Positions 57,505 to 64,000 of a DNA stretch of 64,000 nucleotides are shown here, one piece after another. Position 1 is the first letter of the stretch; every line of letters starts with the position of its first letter. A program made the position numbers and the translations under genes. The notes under the pieces are model-generated. The model did not search any database. It saw only the letters and a program-made list of their open reading frames with translations, and had not been told where the DNA came from. The DNA comes from Deltaproteobacteria bacterium. Its GTDB lineage: Bacteria > Myxococcota_A > Polyangia > DRWM01 > JAAZOP01. The DNA lies in the NCBI GenBank assembly GCA_016218815.1, contig JACRCX010000054.1, positions 62,001 through 126,000 on the forward strand. Direction: 5' to 3'.

Positions 57505-57707
57505 TTGCCGAGGGCGGCGACATCGTGCCGGTTGATGCAGGCTGCGAACTCCCGGACGGCGGAGATCGTCACGGCGTCGATCGCTGCCGGCGCGAGGCGC
57601 CCCAACTCCGCTTCGTGCACCGTCCAGCCCGAGCACTTCGCGTCGAGCGCTGCGTACTCGGCAGCAAACGCCGTCCGGAACGCATTCCATGCATCCTCGG
57701 AGCACAC
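57459..57707 (-). pseudogene. Opposite-strand fragment of a SnoaL/NTF2-like protein
   Basis: An 82-codon minus-strand frame contains AVREFAACINRHDVAALGKRM, the typical first helix of SnoaL-like proteins (FxxAxNxHD), then ends in unrelated residues where it crosses the rightward fragment near 57505. The two pieces meet tail to tail, which suggests an inversion or deletion joining two such genes. Confidence 0.4.
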
Positions 57708-57947
57708 GCCATCGCGCGCGGGTGAAACCGATCCAGCGCGGCGAGGCTATTGGAAGACGACCGGGGAATCACGGCGCAGCGCCGGGAGCAGTCCGATGGG
57801 GAAGCCGAGGAAGACCGAATCCCGTCTATCGCGGTGGCTCGACCCTTGGCCCCCCGGTGCCAAACTGTTGCCGCTCGCGGCGTTGTGCATCTCGTGGGGC
57901 CTGGTGGCGGTGCCGCGCCGGCGCCCGCGTGTTGCTCGGAGGAAGGC

Positions 57948-58394
57948 ATGCCGAATCGATGGGTCAGATGGCTCAGGATCTACTTCGTCTTCGGCGCGGT
58001 GATCGACGGCTTGGCGACCGTCGTGCTGCTCAGCCCGACGCTGACCAGGGTGCTCTTCGGGCTCGAGGCGGACGCCGGCCGGGCGGACGTGCTGTTCCTC
58101 ATGGGCTACGCGGCGGCGCTGATGGCGGGCTGGACGGTCCTGCTCGCCTGGGCGGCGTGCGAGCCCGTCGGTCGGGCGTTCGTCGGGCCGATGACGGCGG
58201 TCCCGGTCCTCGCCGGCCTGATGGCGACGGAGATCGTCGCGCTGGGGCTCGGCGGAGTCGATCCCCCGCGCGTCGTGCCGCTGCTGGTCATCCAGCTCGC
58301 GTGGTGCGTGCTCTGGTTCCTGCTCTACCGTGCCGTCCGCCGGGTCTCGCCGGCCGGCATCCGGGCCGCGCCTACCGCTCTGCCGCCGCCTTGA
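57948..58394 (+). CDS. Small integral membrane protein
   Basis: A 148-residue protein with four predicted transmembrane helices: YFVFGAVIDGLATVVLLSP, LMGYAAALMAGWTVLLAWAA, MTAVPVLAGLMATEIVALGL and LLVIQLAWCVLWFLLYRAV. Start ATG 57948 follows CGGAGGAAGGC. I recall similar four-helix proteins of unknown function in many bacteria but cannot name the family. Its last 23 bases overlap the end of a gene on the other strand. Confidence 0.75.
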   Translation: MPNRWVRWLRIYFVFGAVIDGLATVVLLSPTLTRVLFGLEADAGRADVLFLMGYAAALMAGWTVLLAWAACEPVGRAFVGPMTAVPVLAGLMATEIVALGLGGVDPPRVVPLLVIQLAWCVLWFLLYRAVRRVSPAGIRAAPTALPPP

Positions 58395-58593
58395 CGCGCG
58401 GATGATCCTTCCACGCCGGCATCGTGGCCATGTGGGCGAGGGTCTGGCGTTCGAGCGCGGCGCGGGTCGCCTGCGGATTCTGGCGCGCCTGCCACTGCAC
58501 CATGCGCTCGAAGCGCTCCTCGAACGACTGGAGCCGGCCCTGCTCGTCCACGCAATGCCGGCAGTACGGGCCCGCCTCGATCGGCCGCTGCGT
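58372..58593 (-). CDS. Small conserved CxxC protein, start codon uncertain
   Basis: A minus-strand frame encodes PYCRHCVDEQGRLQSFEERF, then MVQWQARQNPQAT, LAHMATMPAWKDHP and a stop at 58374-58372. This matches a small conserved protein seen in deltaproteobacteria, with an N-terminal CxxC zinc-ribbon-like start, a VDExGxLQxFEERFERMVQW core and a MPAWxxHP end. No ATG, GTG or TTG lies in frame between the tRNA and the CxxC; ACG at 58593 sits where the start is expected. The gene may use a rare start or have lost it. Confidence 0.6.
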   Translation of the reverse strand, partial: TQRPIEAGPYCRHCVDEQGRLQSFEERFERMVQWQARQNPQATRAALERQTLAHMATMPAWKDHPRVKAAAER

Positions 58594-58616
58594 ACGACTT
58601 CGTTCGGTTTTCTCGG

Positions 58617-58688
58617 AGCGGGATACGGGATTTGAACCCGCAACTTCCAGCTTGGGAAGCTAGCACTCTACCATTGAGTTAATCCCGC
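58617..58688 (-). tRNA. tRNA-Gly (CCC anticodon)
   Basis: A cloverleaf of 72 bases on the minus strand: acceptor GCGGGAT/ATCCCGC, D-arm with AATGGTAGAGT, anticodon stem CTAGC/GCTGG around loop TTCCCAA, and T-arm with GGTTCAAATCC. The discriminator is U and CCA is not encoded. Anticodon CCC reads GGG. Confidence 0.95.
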
Positions 58689-58811
58689 CGAGCCCTCCTT
58701 CGGGCCGGGGTGATTTCTAGCGGGAACGGGCTGTGGCGTCAAGGGGTTGGGGTGATCAGCCGCTGCTCGCGTCGGTGGCGGCGGCGATGCCGACCCGGAG
58801 TCGCCAGCGCT

Positions 58812-59516
58812 CTACCCCACGACGCGGGCGACGAACTGCCGAATCCCCTCGACCATGATGCGCACCTCCGGCACCGTGCGGTCCGTCCCGAACCTCACGG
58901 GGTCGTGCGCAGCGTCGTTGCGCATGCCGCCCCACGAGGTCACCTGCTTGCCGTCGGTCACCGACAGGATTTCCCGCCCGGCCTTGCGCTCCTGCGCGAT
59001 GGCACCCTCGTACTTCGTGATCGAGCCGTCTCCCGGGGGCGTGATCGCCGCCCGGTCGCAGAGGTGGCGCAGGACGGTTTCGAGGGCGCCACCGGCGATC
59101 ACGGCGGCGGCGGCGCGGCATCCGTCGCCGAGCAAGGCGTCGGCCTGATCGAGCAGCTCGCTGGCGGTTTCCGCCCGCACGCCGTCCACGAGGTTGCCGA
59201 TGCGGTTTTTCTCCAGCAGATCCTTGGCCTCCCGAAAGAGCGCCAGCGCGGCGTCGACGGTGAGGTTGGCCGACAGCAGCCGAGCGTTCTCGCGCGACTT
59301 TTCGAAGATCGCGTCCCAGCGCTGGACCACGGGGTCGTGTGGAGGAAACACGCGTTTGATGGCCTGCTCCGCCGCGTTCACGAATTCGAGGGCCGATGCG
59401 TCGTCGTACGTGAGCACGGCCGCCTCGCCCGCGAGACGCCGCCCGGAAGCGTGCTGCGCGATGCTCGTCTTCGCCGCTACTTCGTCGAACCACTTGATGG
59501 CCTGCTCTCGGTTCAT
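58812..59516 (-). CDS. HEPN-like protein of unknown function
   Basis: A 234-residue, mainly helical protein. The C-terminal half contains SELLDQADALLGDGCRAAAAVIAGGALETVLRHLC followed by WGGMRNDAAHDP, where RNDAAH fits the Rx4H motif of HEPN domains (often RNases or nucleotide-binding partners in defence and toxin systems). The N-terminal half is also helical with EFVNAAEQAIKRVF and DALLF-type repeats, without known motif. No nucleotidyltransferase partner is adjacent, so it is not a simple HEPN/MNT pair. It stands alone between the tRNA and small genes. Confidence 0.7.
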   Translation of the reverse strand: MNREQAIKWFDEVAAKTSIAQHASGRRLAGEAAVLTYDDASALEFVNAAEQAIKRVFPPHDPVVQRWDAIFEKSRENARLLSANLTVDAALALFREAKDLLEKNRIGNLVDGVRAETASELLDQADALLGDGCRAAAAVIAGGALETVLRHLCDRAAITPPGDGSITKYEGAIAQERKAGREILSVTDGKQVTSWGGMRNDAAHDPVRFGTDRTVPEVRIMVEGIRQFVARVVG

Positions 59517-59786
59517 CTTGCCTCCGTCGAGCGCATGCTACCAGCAGCGGCAGGGGAGGGGAACGACACCTTCGCCGCGGGCAGCGTCGGCGCGAGTTCC
59601 GCTACCGGCAGTTGCAGGTCTCCCCGACCAGCCTCGCTTCCGCCCGGACGGTGCGCGGCTCGTTGCGCAACGCTTCGGGGTGCCGCCCGACTCCGCCCGA
59701 CTCCGCCTGATCCCGCCCGATCCGTCGCTGACGGCGACGCTCGCGGCGAGGAAGCGGTCCAGGCGAACCGACGCTCGCAGGGAACG

Positions 59787-59921
59787 CTACCGCCGGGCCT
59801 TCTTGCGTGCCTTTCGCGCCAGCTTCCGCAGCCGCTCGATCTTGGCGCGGTCGGCGCCGGAACCGGCCGAGTCGAGGACGTCGGGCGGGTCCGGCCTCAC
59901 GATCTCGAACTCGCCCGTCAC
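59787..59921 (-). CDS. Possible small basic protein coupled to the upstream gene
   Basis: A GTG at 59921 overlapping the stop of the preceding small gene (GTGA) opens 44 codons: an acidic start MTGEFEIVRPDPPDVLDS and a basic end KIERLRKLARKARKKARR. The overlap and the split charge pattern suggest a real translationally coupled peptide, perhaps an RNA/DNA-binding partner. The longer frame above it is shadow. Evidence is limited to position and composition. Confidence 0.45.
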   Translation of the reverse strand: MTGEFEIVRPDPPDVLDSAGSGADRAKIERLRKLARKARKKARR

Positions 59922-60172
59922 GCCGTGATCGTGGAGTTCTTCCGCGCGCTGACCGGCTGGGGCTTCTCGCCGGCCACCTGCGCGATCACGAAGCCCGCGT
60001 GAGGCCCGAACGCCCGGATGGCTGCCCCGTACGCGGACTCCTCGTCGACGTAGAAGTCGACGACCTTGCCGTCGATGAATACGACCCACTGACCCGGGTG
60101 GTCGCGGAGCAGGTCGGGCAACGCCACACGGAACGCCTGCATCTCCTGCTTGACCTTCTCGCCGGGGGTCAT
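59918..60172 (-). CDS. Small protein with DUF5678-like pattern
   Basis: An 84-residue protein. The core LLRDHPGQWVVFIDGKVVDF and ESAYGAAIRAFG plus GFVIAQV matches small proteins of the DUF5678 kind (xGxWVAxxxGxVV), often next to retroviral-protease-like or toxin-antitoxin-like genes. No such partner is seen here apart from the coupled 44-codon frame. ATG at 60172; the frame above is a shadow. Function unknown. Confidence 0.65.
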   Translation of the reverse strand: MTPGEKVKQEMQAFRVALPDLLRDHPGQWVVFIDGKVVDFYVDEESAYGAAIRAFGPHAGFVIAQVAGEKPQPVSARKNSTITA

Positions 60173-60358
60173 GCGCCACACCTCCTGCCCGCCCACCACC
60201 CGCCCCGCAACATCGCACCGCCGCCCCCGTCGGCAAGAAGTCGGTGTGCGGCTGCTAGCCTGGACGGCTGGAGACCTGACGCGGCTGCCAGCCTTCCGGG
60301 AAAGGACTCCCGCGATGGACCACCGAGGGACCACCGTGCTTGGCAGATCGTGACGGTC

Positions 60359-60374
60359 GGTGGCACTTGCCACC
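60359..60374 (+). promoter_or_regulatory. Perfect palindrome before the basic-protein gene
   Basis: GGTGGCA-CT-TGCCACC has 7-bp arms and lies 84 bases before the ATG at 60458, in the 285-base gap between divergent genes. It may be an operator for either gene. Nothing else is seen in this gap. Confidence 0.4.
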
Positions 60375-60457
60375 TCGCCCGCGCACGGTTGCGGTGCCGG
60401 GCGGAATGCGCTAGCAATGCGCGCGTTGCGGCCGACCGCCGCATTCCAGGAGGACCA

Positions 60458-60937
60458 ATGCCGAAGATCAGGAACGAGAACATCAGCAGTCTGCCCGTCA
60501 TCGACCTCGCGTACGCCGTCAGCCGCTTGGTCGCCATGGGCAAGGCGACGCAGGCCGAGATCCTCCAGCTTGCCGCCGAGCGCGGCAGGCGGATCTCCGT
60601 CTTGCAGGCCGAGCTGTCGGCACTTCGCCACGGCGTCGCCGTCGCGACCGTTGCGGCGAGACTCCCGGCCCGCCCTGCCGCGAAGCCCGCGACAGCGAAG
60701 AAGCCCGCGGCAGCGAAGAAGCACGCGGCGGCGAAGAGGCCCGTCGCCTCGAAGGCACCCGCACCGAAGAAACTCACGATCACGCCCGCACGCGCCGCCC
60801 AGCTCAAGGTCCAGGGCATGTACATCGGCATGATGCGCAGCTTGGCCGTCCCCGTGAAGACCAAGATCAAGGCCATCGCGAAGGACAAGGGGATGCCGGC
60901 AGCGATCGAGGCGATGAAGAAGCTGCCGCGGAAGTAG
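60458..60937 (+). CDS. Histone-H1-like basic protein, paralogue of 63279-63740
   Basis: A 159-residue protein. Residues 1-60 are helical (LAYAVSRLVAMGKATQAEIL, LAAERGRRISVLQAELSAL). The middle (about 68-105) is an Ala-Lys-Pro run, AKPATAKKPAAAKKHAAAK, like bacterial histone-H1 tails. The last 50 residues, VQGMYIGMMRSL and AKDKGMPAAIEAMKKL, match the end of the protein at 63279-63740. Such proteins usually bind DNA. CCAGGAGGACC precedes the ATG. It lies 43 bases before the methyltransferase gene on the same strand. Confidence 0.82.
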   Translation: MPKIRNENISSLPVIDLAYAVSRLVAMGKATQAEILQLAAERGRRISVLQAELSALRHGVAVATVAARLPARPAAKPATAKKPAAAKKHAAAKRPVASKAPAPKKLTITPARAAQLKVQGMYIGMMRSLAVPVKTKIKAIAKDKGMPAAIEAMKKLPRK

Positions 60938-60980
60938 CCGGCGCCGCCCGTTCCCCGCCCCGGCCCCGCCATCCACCACC

Positions 60981-63242
60981 ATGCCGGCCCTCCCGCGCCC
61001 GCCGAAACGTCGACGCGGCACCGCCGTCGAAGACGCCCTCCTGGGCGCCGCCGCGACCTGGTATCGGGACCTCGCCCGCGACGTCGCCCGTCGCAATCCC
61101 GGTCTTCCGGCCGGCGACGTTCATCGCCTCGTCAGCCGGGCGATCGAACGAATCGTCTTCCTGCGTCTCGCCGAGGAGCGGCGTATCTCCACGCCTCGAC
61201 CGTTGCGGGAGCTGATCGGGATCCCGGGAGCCTGGCGCAGCCTGGTGGACCTGTTCGAATGGGCGAGCGACCGCTTCGAGAAGGGGTCGCTCGACGTCGG
61301 TGTCGAAGCTCTGACGGGCGTGATCCGCGGGACGTACGAGCCGGAAGCGGCATCCGCGTTCGTCCGCATGCCGATCGGCGTGCTGGGCCGGCTGTACGAG
61401 CGGTCACTCGCCGGGGTGGTTCGACCGAGTGGCCGCGGCGACGCGAGCGCCGAGAGCCGTCGGGAGTCGAGGAAGTCCGGCGGGGTCTTCTACACCCCGG
61501 CTCACGTCGTGCGGCTCGTCGTCAAGTCCACGGTCGGTCGCCTGCTCGAGGCGAAGACGCTCCGCGAGGTCGAGTCGCTGCGCATCCTCGACCCCGCCTG
61601 CGGCGCCGGCACATTCCTTCTCGGAGCGTTCGAGCTGCTGCTCGACTGGCATCTGGAACGGTACGTCGATCCCGCGAACGGCGGTCCGGAGGAGTGGTCG
61701 GCAGGCGGGACGCCGAGGCTGACGCGAGACGGACCCGCCGGCTGGCGGCTGACGGCGGCCGAGCGACGGCGCATCCTGGCGAACGGCATTCACGGCGTCG
61801 ACCTGGACCCGGACGCCGTCGAGATCGCCAGGCTCAGCCTGCTGCTCGCGGCGTTGGCCGGGGAGGCCGAGCGGCAGCTTCCGCTCTTCCCCGAGCGTTC
61901 CCTGCCGGAGCTGGACCGGAACCTCCGTTGCGGCGATGCGCTGATTGGCGCCGACTTCCGCGTGGACCCGGCCGCGCCGCGCGATCCCGCGCGTGCCGGC
62001 CCAGGCGCGTTCGATTGGCCGGACGAGGAACGCGGCTTCGGGAGCGTGATGCGCGGCGGCGGATTCGACGTGGTCGTGGGCAATCCGCCCTACCTCAACC
62101 TCAAGCGCGGATTCCTCGACGAGACGTACAAGCGGCACCTGGAGCGGACCTATGCTTGCGCGGCCGGCCAGTACGACTCCTTCGCGCTCTTCGGCGAGAA
62201 GGCGCTCGAGTTGATGCGGCCGGGCGGATACTTCGGGTTCGTCCTTCCGCGCCCGGTTCTGGCGTCCGAGAGCTACCGATCGTTCCGCGAGATCTGCTTC
62301 GCGCAGGGGCTGACCGACGTGGTCGAGTGCGGCCGGCCGTTCGCCGGAGCGGAGGTGGAGACCGTCGTGCTCGTGGTGCGCAAGAGCGGGAGGCCCGACG
62401 TCGTGCGACTGCGGGAGTTGGGCGCCGGCGGTACGCGGGACCTGGGGTCCGTGGCGTACGATGCGTTTGGCCGCCTTCCGAACCGGAATTTCAGCTCGAG
62501 GTTGACGCCGGCGACGCTGGCGATGGCGGAGAAGCTCGCCGAGGCGCCCTGCCGGCTCGGCGACGTCGTGGACGTGCTGGTGCGCGGGCTGGAGTGCGGG
62601 AAGAAGGACGGCGCGGTGGCGGCCTACCGAGCCGAGGACGGCGTGCATCGGCTCGTGCGCGGCGAGGACGTCAGGCCGTACGGCATTCTCGAGTCCGGGC
62701 TGGGCTTCGACGAGCGGGCGAGCACGCCGAAGGTGATCAAGGACCCCGCGATCTACGACGCGTCGCCGAAGATCCTGTTGCGCCGCGTCGCGGACGGCAT
62801 CGTCGCCGCGCTGGACGAGGAATGTCGCTGGCCGCTCAACACACTGTACTGCCTGACTCCCCGTCCCGGGCTGTCCGTGTTCTCGATGCTCGGGATCCTG
62901 AATTCGTCGCTTGCCACGCTGTGGCTCAAGGTGGTGTTCCTCACGGACGACAAGCTCTTCCCCTATCTGCGGAGCTCGCAGCTCGAGAAGATCCCGTTTC
63001 CCGACCCGCGCGGTCTGCCCGGCGGGGAGCACGGACGGCTGGAAGCGCTGGTGCGGCGGATGATCCATCGGCGATCCCGCGCAGGGGCCGGGGGAAGGGA
63101 TCCCGGAGAGTCGGGAGGTTCGACGGCGGAGGGCGAGCGGGTCGCCGCGGAGATCGACGTGCTCGTGGCAGGTCTGTACGGCCTCGATCCCGAGGAACTC
63201 CGACACATCGTCGGGGACGTCTGCCGCGAGCGGCGAGCGTGA
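60981..63242 (+). CDS. Eco57I/TaqI-type adenine-N6 DNA methyltransferase
   Basis: A 753-residue protein. An N-terminal helical region (about 1-150, with RAIERIVFLRLAEERR as in type I/IIG enzymes) precedes a class gamma methyltransferase: SGGVFYTPAHVVR (motif X), LRILDPACGAGTFLLG (SAM-binding motif I), GVDLDPDAVEIARLSL (motif II) and VVVGNPPYLNLKRGF (catalytic NPPY). A target-recognition TaqI-like region fills the C-terminal third. No PD-(D/E)XK nuclease is seen N-terminally and the length is short for type IIG, so it is either methylase-only or works with an outside partner. Flanked by two paralogous basic proteins. Confidence 0.88.
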   Translation: MPALPRPPKRRRGTAVEDALLGAAATWYRDLARDVARRNPGLPAGDVHRLVSRAIERIVFLRLAEERRISTPRPLRELIGIPGAWRSLVDLFEWASDRFEKGSLDVGVEALTGVIRGTYEPEAASAFVRMPIGVLGRLYERSLAGVVRPSGRGDASAESRRESRKSGGVFYTPAHVVRLVVKSTVGRLLEAKTLREVESLRILDPACGAGTFLLGAFELLLDWHLERYVDPANGGPEEWSAGGTPRLTRDGPAGWRLTAAERRRILANGIHGVDLDPDAVEIARLSLLLAALAGEAERQLPLFPERSLPELDRNLRCGDALIGADFRVDPAAPRDPARAGPGAFDWPDEERGFGSVMRGGGFDVVVGNPPYLNLKRGFLDETYKRHLERTYACAAGQYDSFALFGEKALELMRPGGYFGFVLPRPVLASESYRSFREICFAQGLTDVVECGRPFAGAEVETVVLVVRKSGRPDVVRLRELGAGGTRDLGSVAYDAFGRLPNRNFSSRLTPATLAMAEKLAEAPCRLGDVVDVLVRGLECGKKDGAVAAYRAEDGVHRLVRGEDVRPYGILESGLGFDERASTPKVIKDPAIYDASPKILLRRVADGIVAALDEECRWPLNTLYCLTPRPGLSVFSMLGILNSSLATLWLKVVFLTDDKLFPYLRSSQLEKIPFPDPRGLPGGEHGRLEALVRRMIHRRSRAGAGGRDPGESGGSTAEGERVAAEIDVLVAGLYGLDPEELRHIVGDVCRERRA

Positions 63243-63278
63243 TTCGGGGGGCGAGGTTGCGGGCGAACCGGTCGAGGG

Positions 63279-63740
63279 CTACTTCGTGCCGAGGCGTTTG
63301 TCGAGCGCGGCCACGGCCGCGGCGACGCCCTTCTCCTGCGCGAGCTTCCGGTAGCGGTCCTTCTCGCCCGGGGACACCTGGCGGAGCCGTCCGAGGTACC
63401 GGCCCTGGAGCTTGCGTGCCGCGACGACCTTGGCCGTGCGAGTGAACCGGCGGCCGTCGCTGCGCAGCATCACGCGCCCGGCCGCGGCGGCCTTCGGTTT
63501 CGCCGGCGCAGCAGCCTTCGGCTTCGGCGGCCGCAGCGCCGGCGCAGCGGCAGGGCGCGTCGTGCCGGTCTTCAGGGCCGCCAGCTCCTTCTCGAGTGAG
63601 CGGATACGGTCGGTCCGTTCCGCGGCCAGCGCCAGGACCTCGCTCGCCGTCGTCTTCCCGGCCGCGATCAGCCGGCCGACCACGTAGGTCAGATCGAGCC
63701 CCCGGACCGCCGAGAGCACCCTCTTCTTCCTCGTCGCCAT
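63279..63740 (-). CDS. Histone-H1-like basic protein, paralogue of 60458-60937
   Basis: A 153-residue protein. The N-terminal helix LTYVVGRLIAAGKTTASEVL and LAAERTDRIRSLEKELAAL is clearly related to the protein at 60458. A Pro-Ala-Lys segment (about 60-85, KPKAAAPAKPKAAAAG) and a C-terminal domain, KLQGRYLGRLRQV and AQEKGVAAAVAALDKRL, follow in the same order. ATG 63740 has GAGAGGACG upstream. It reads toward the methyltransferase gene from the other side and ends 36 bases after it. Confidence 0.82.
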   Translation of the reverse strand: MATRKKRVLSAVRGLDLTYVVGRLIAAGKTTASEVLALAAERTDRIRSLEKELAALKTGTTRPAAAPALRPPKPKAAAPAKPKAAAAGRVMLRSDGRRFTRTAKVVAARKLQGRYLGRLRQVSPGEKDRYRKLAQEKGVAAAVAALDKRLGTK

Positions 63741-63903
63741 CGTCGTCCTCTCCATCCCCCCCGGGCTCCGACGCCGCCGCGATAGGTAACGCAGCGGAGA
63801 CCCGGTGGCAAGACAATCCGACCGGGTGGGAGTGAGACGACCCGCGCGCGTGGACGGCGAACGGAGCCGGGCGGTCCGTCACAATGGTCGGGCCCCGAGC
63901 GGG

Positions 63904-64000
63904 TCAGCGATTGGTCAGCTCCAGACGGCGGCGGCACTCCTCGACCGTCGCCGGCTCGCGCCCCTGGTCCCGCACCATGCGTGCGGCCTTCTCCACCAAG
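63904..64000 (-). CDS. 3' end of a gene cut by the window edge
   Basis: A minus-strand frame open at the window end reads ARMVRDQGREPATVEECRRR and LELTNR before its stop. The GREPAT-x2-E-x-R-x2-L pattern is like the C-terminus of beta-keto acid cleavage enzymes (BKACE/DUF849), but only about 30 residues are visible, so the call is tentative. Confidence 0.4.
   Translation of the reverse strand, partial: LVEKAARMVRDQGREPATVEECRRRLELTNR

Overview
The window is very G+C-rich bacterial chromosome and the gene content points to Myxococcota or a close deltaproteobacterial relative. The signs are: two secreted proteins ending in MYXO-CTERM-like tails (Cys-Gly-Cys, hydrophobic helix, Arg cluster), many lipoproteins with Asp/Gly/Ala-rich linkers, DUF4215-type and MopE-type Cys-rich repeats, sigma54 control, an ECF sigma/FecR-TPR pair, and frequent GTG/TTG starts. 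One tRNA is present (Gly, CCC anticodon). No rRNA, CRISPR array, complete insertion sequence or prophage was seen.

Region 1 (1-13.4 kb) is a fatty-acid/polyketide-like biosynthetic locus. An AMP-ligase (cut by the window edge) and a FabD transacylase run rightward. A leftward set follows: three stand-alone ketosynthases, an ACP, a PlsC-type acyltransferase, two paralogous CxxxCxxC radical SAM proteins with a lipoprotein between them, a hot-dog thioesterase, an unusual PKS-dehydratase/phosphopantetheinyl-transferase fusion, and PlsY. Region 3 (18-30.5 kb) carries a second set: two B12-binding-type radical SAM proteins, an ACP, a KS fused to an inactive KS (chain-length-factor-like), a polysaccharide deacetylase, a LABLAT acyltransferase, another thioesterase and a DhaL-DegV fusion resembling fatty acid kinase A joined to its carrier B. 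A sigma54 activator lies just upstream of that operon. Together they suggest a lipid-like product built by type II FAS/PKS enzymes and modified by radical chemistry, in the spirit of aryl-polyene or ladderane loci but matching neither.

Region 2 (13.4-18.1 kb) and region 4 (31-57 kb) encode envelope and secreted proteins: a CHAP protein, a TlpA-like lipoprotein, two MopE-repeat proteins, a matrixin protease, a 1691-residue surface lipoprotein followed by three cupredoxin proteins whose copper motifs are lost in complementary places, RTX-like and Cys-rich small secreted proteins. Four promoters here fit the sigma54 -24/-12 rule closely. Three of them (before 31039, 32508 and 38670) are nearly identical and share an upstream block about 112-116 bp away, so they form a regulon. 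A separate pair of nearly identical promoters, in inverted orientation, flanks the gene at 51036 and drives an ECF sigma operon and a lipoprotein.

Region 5 (56.5-64 kb) is patchier: several gene fragments, a frameshifted membrane gene, the tRNA, a HEPN-like protein, and an Eco57I-type adenine methyltransferase flanked by two paralogous small basic (histone-H1-like) proteins pointing toward it.
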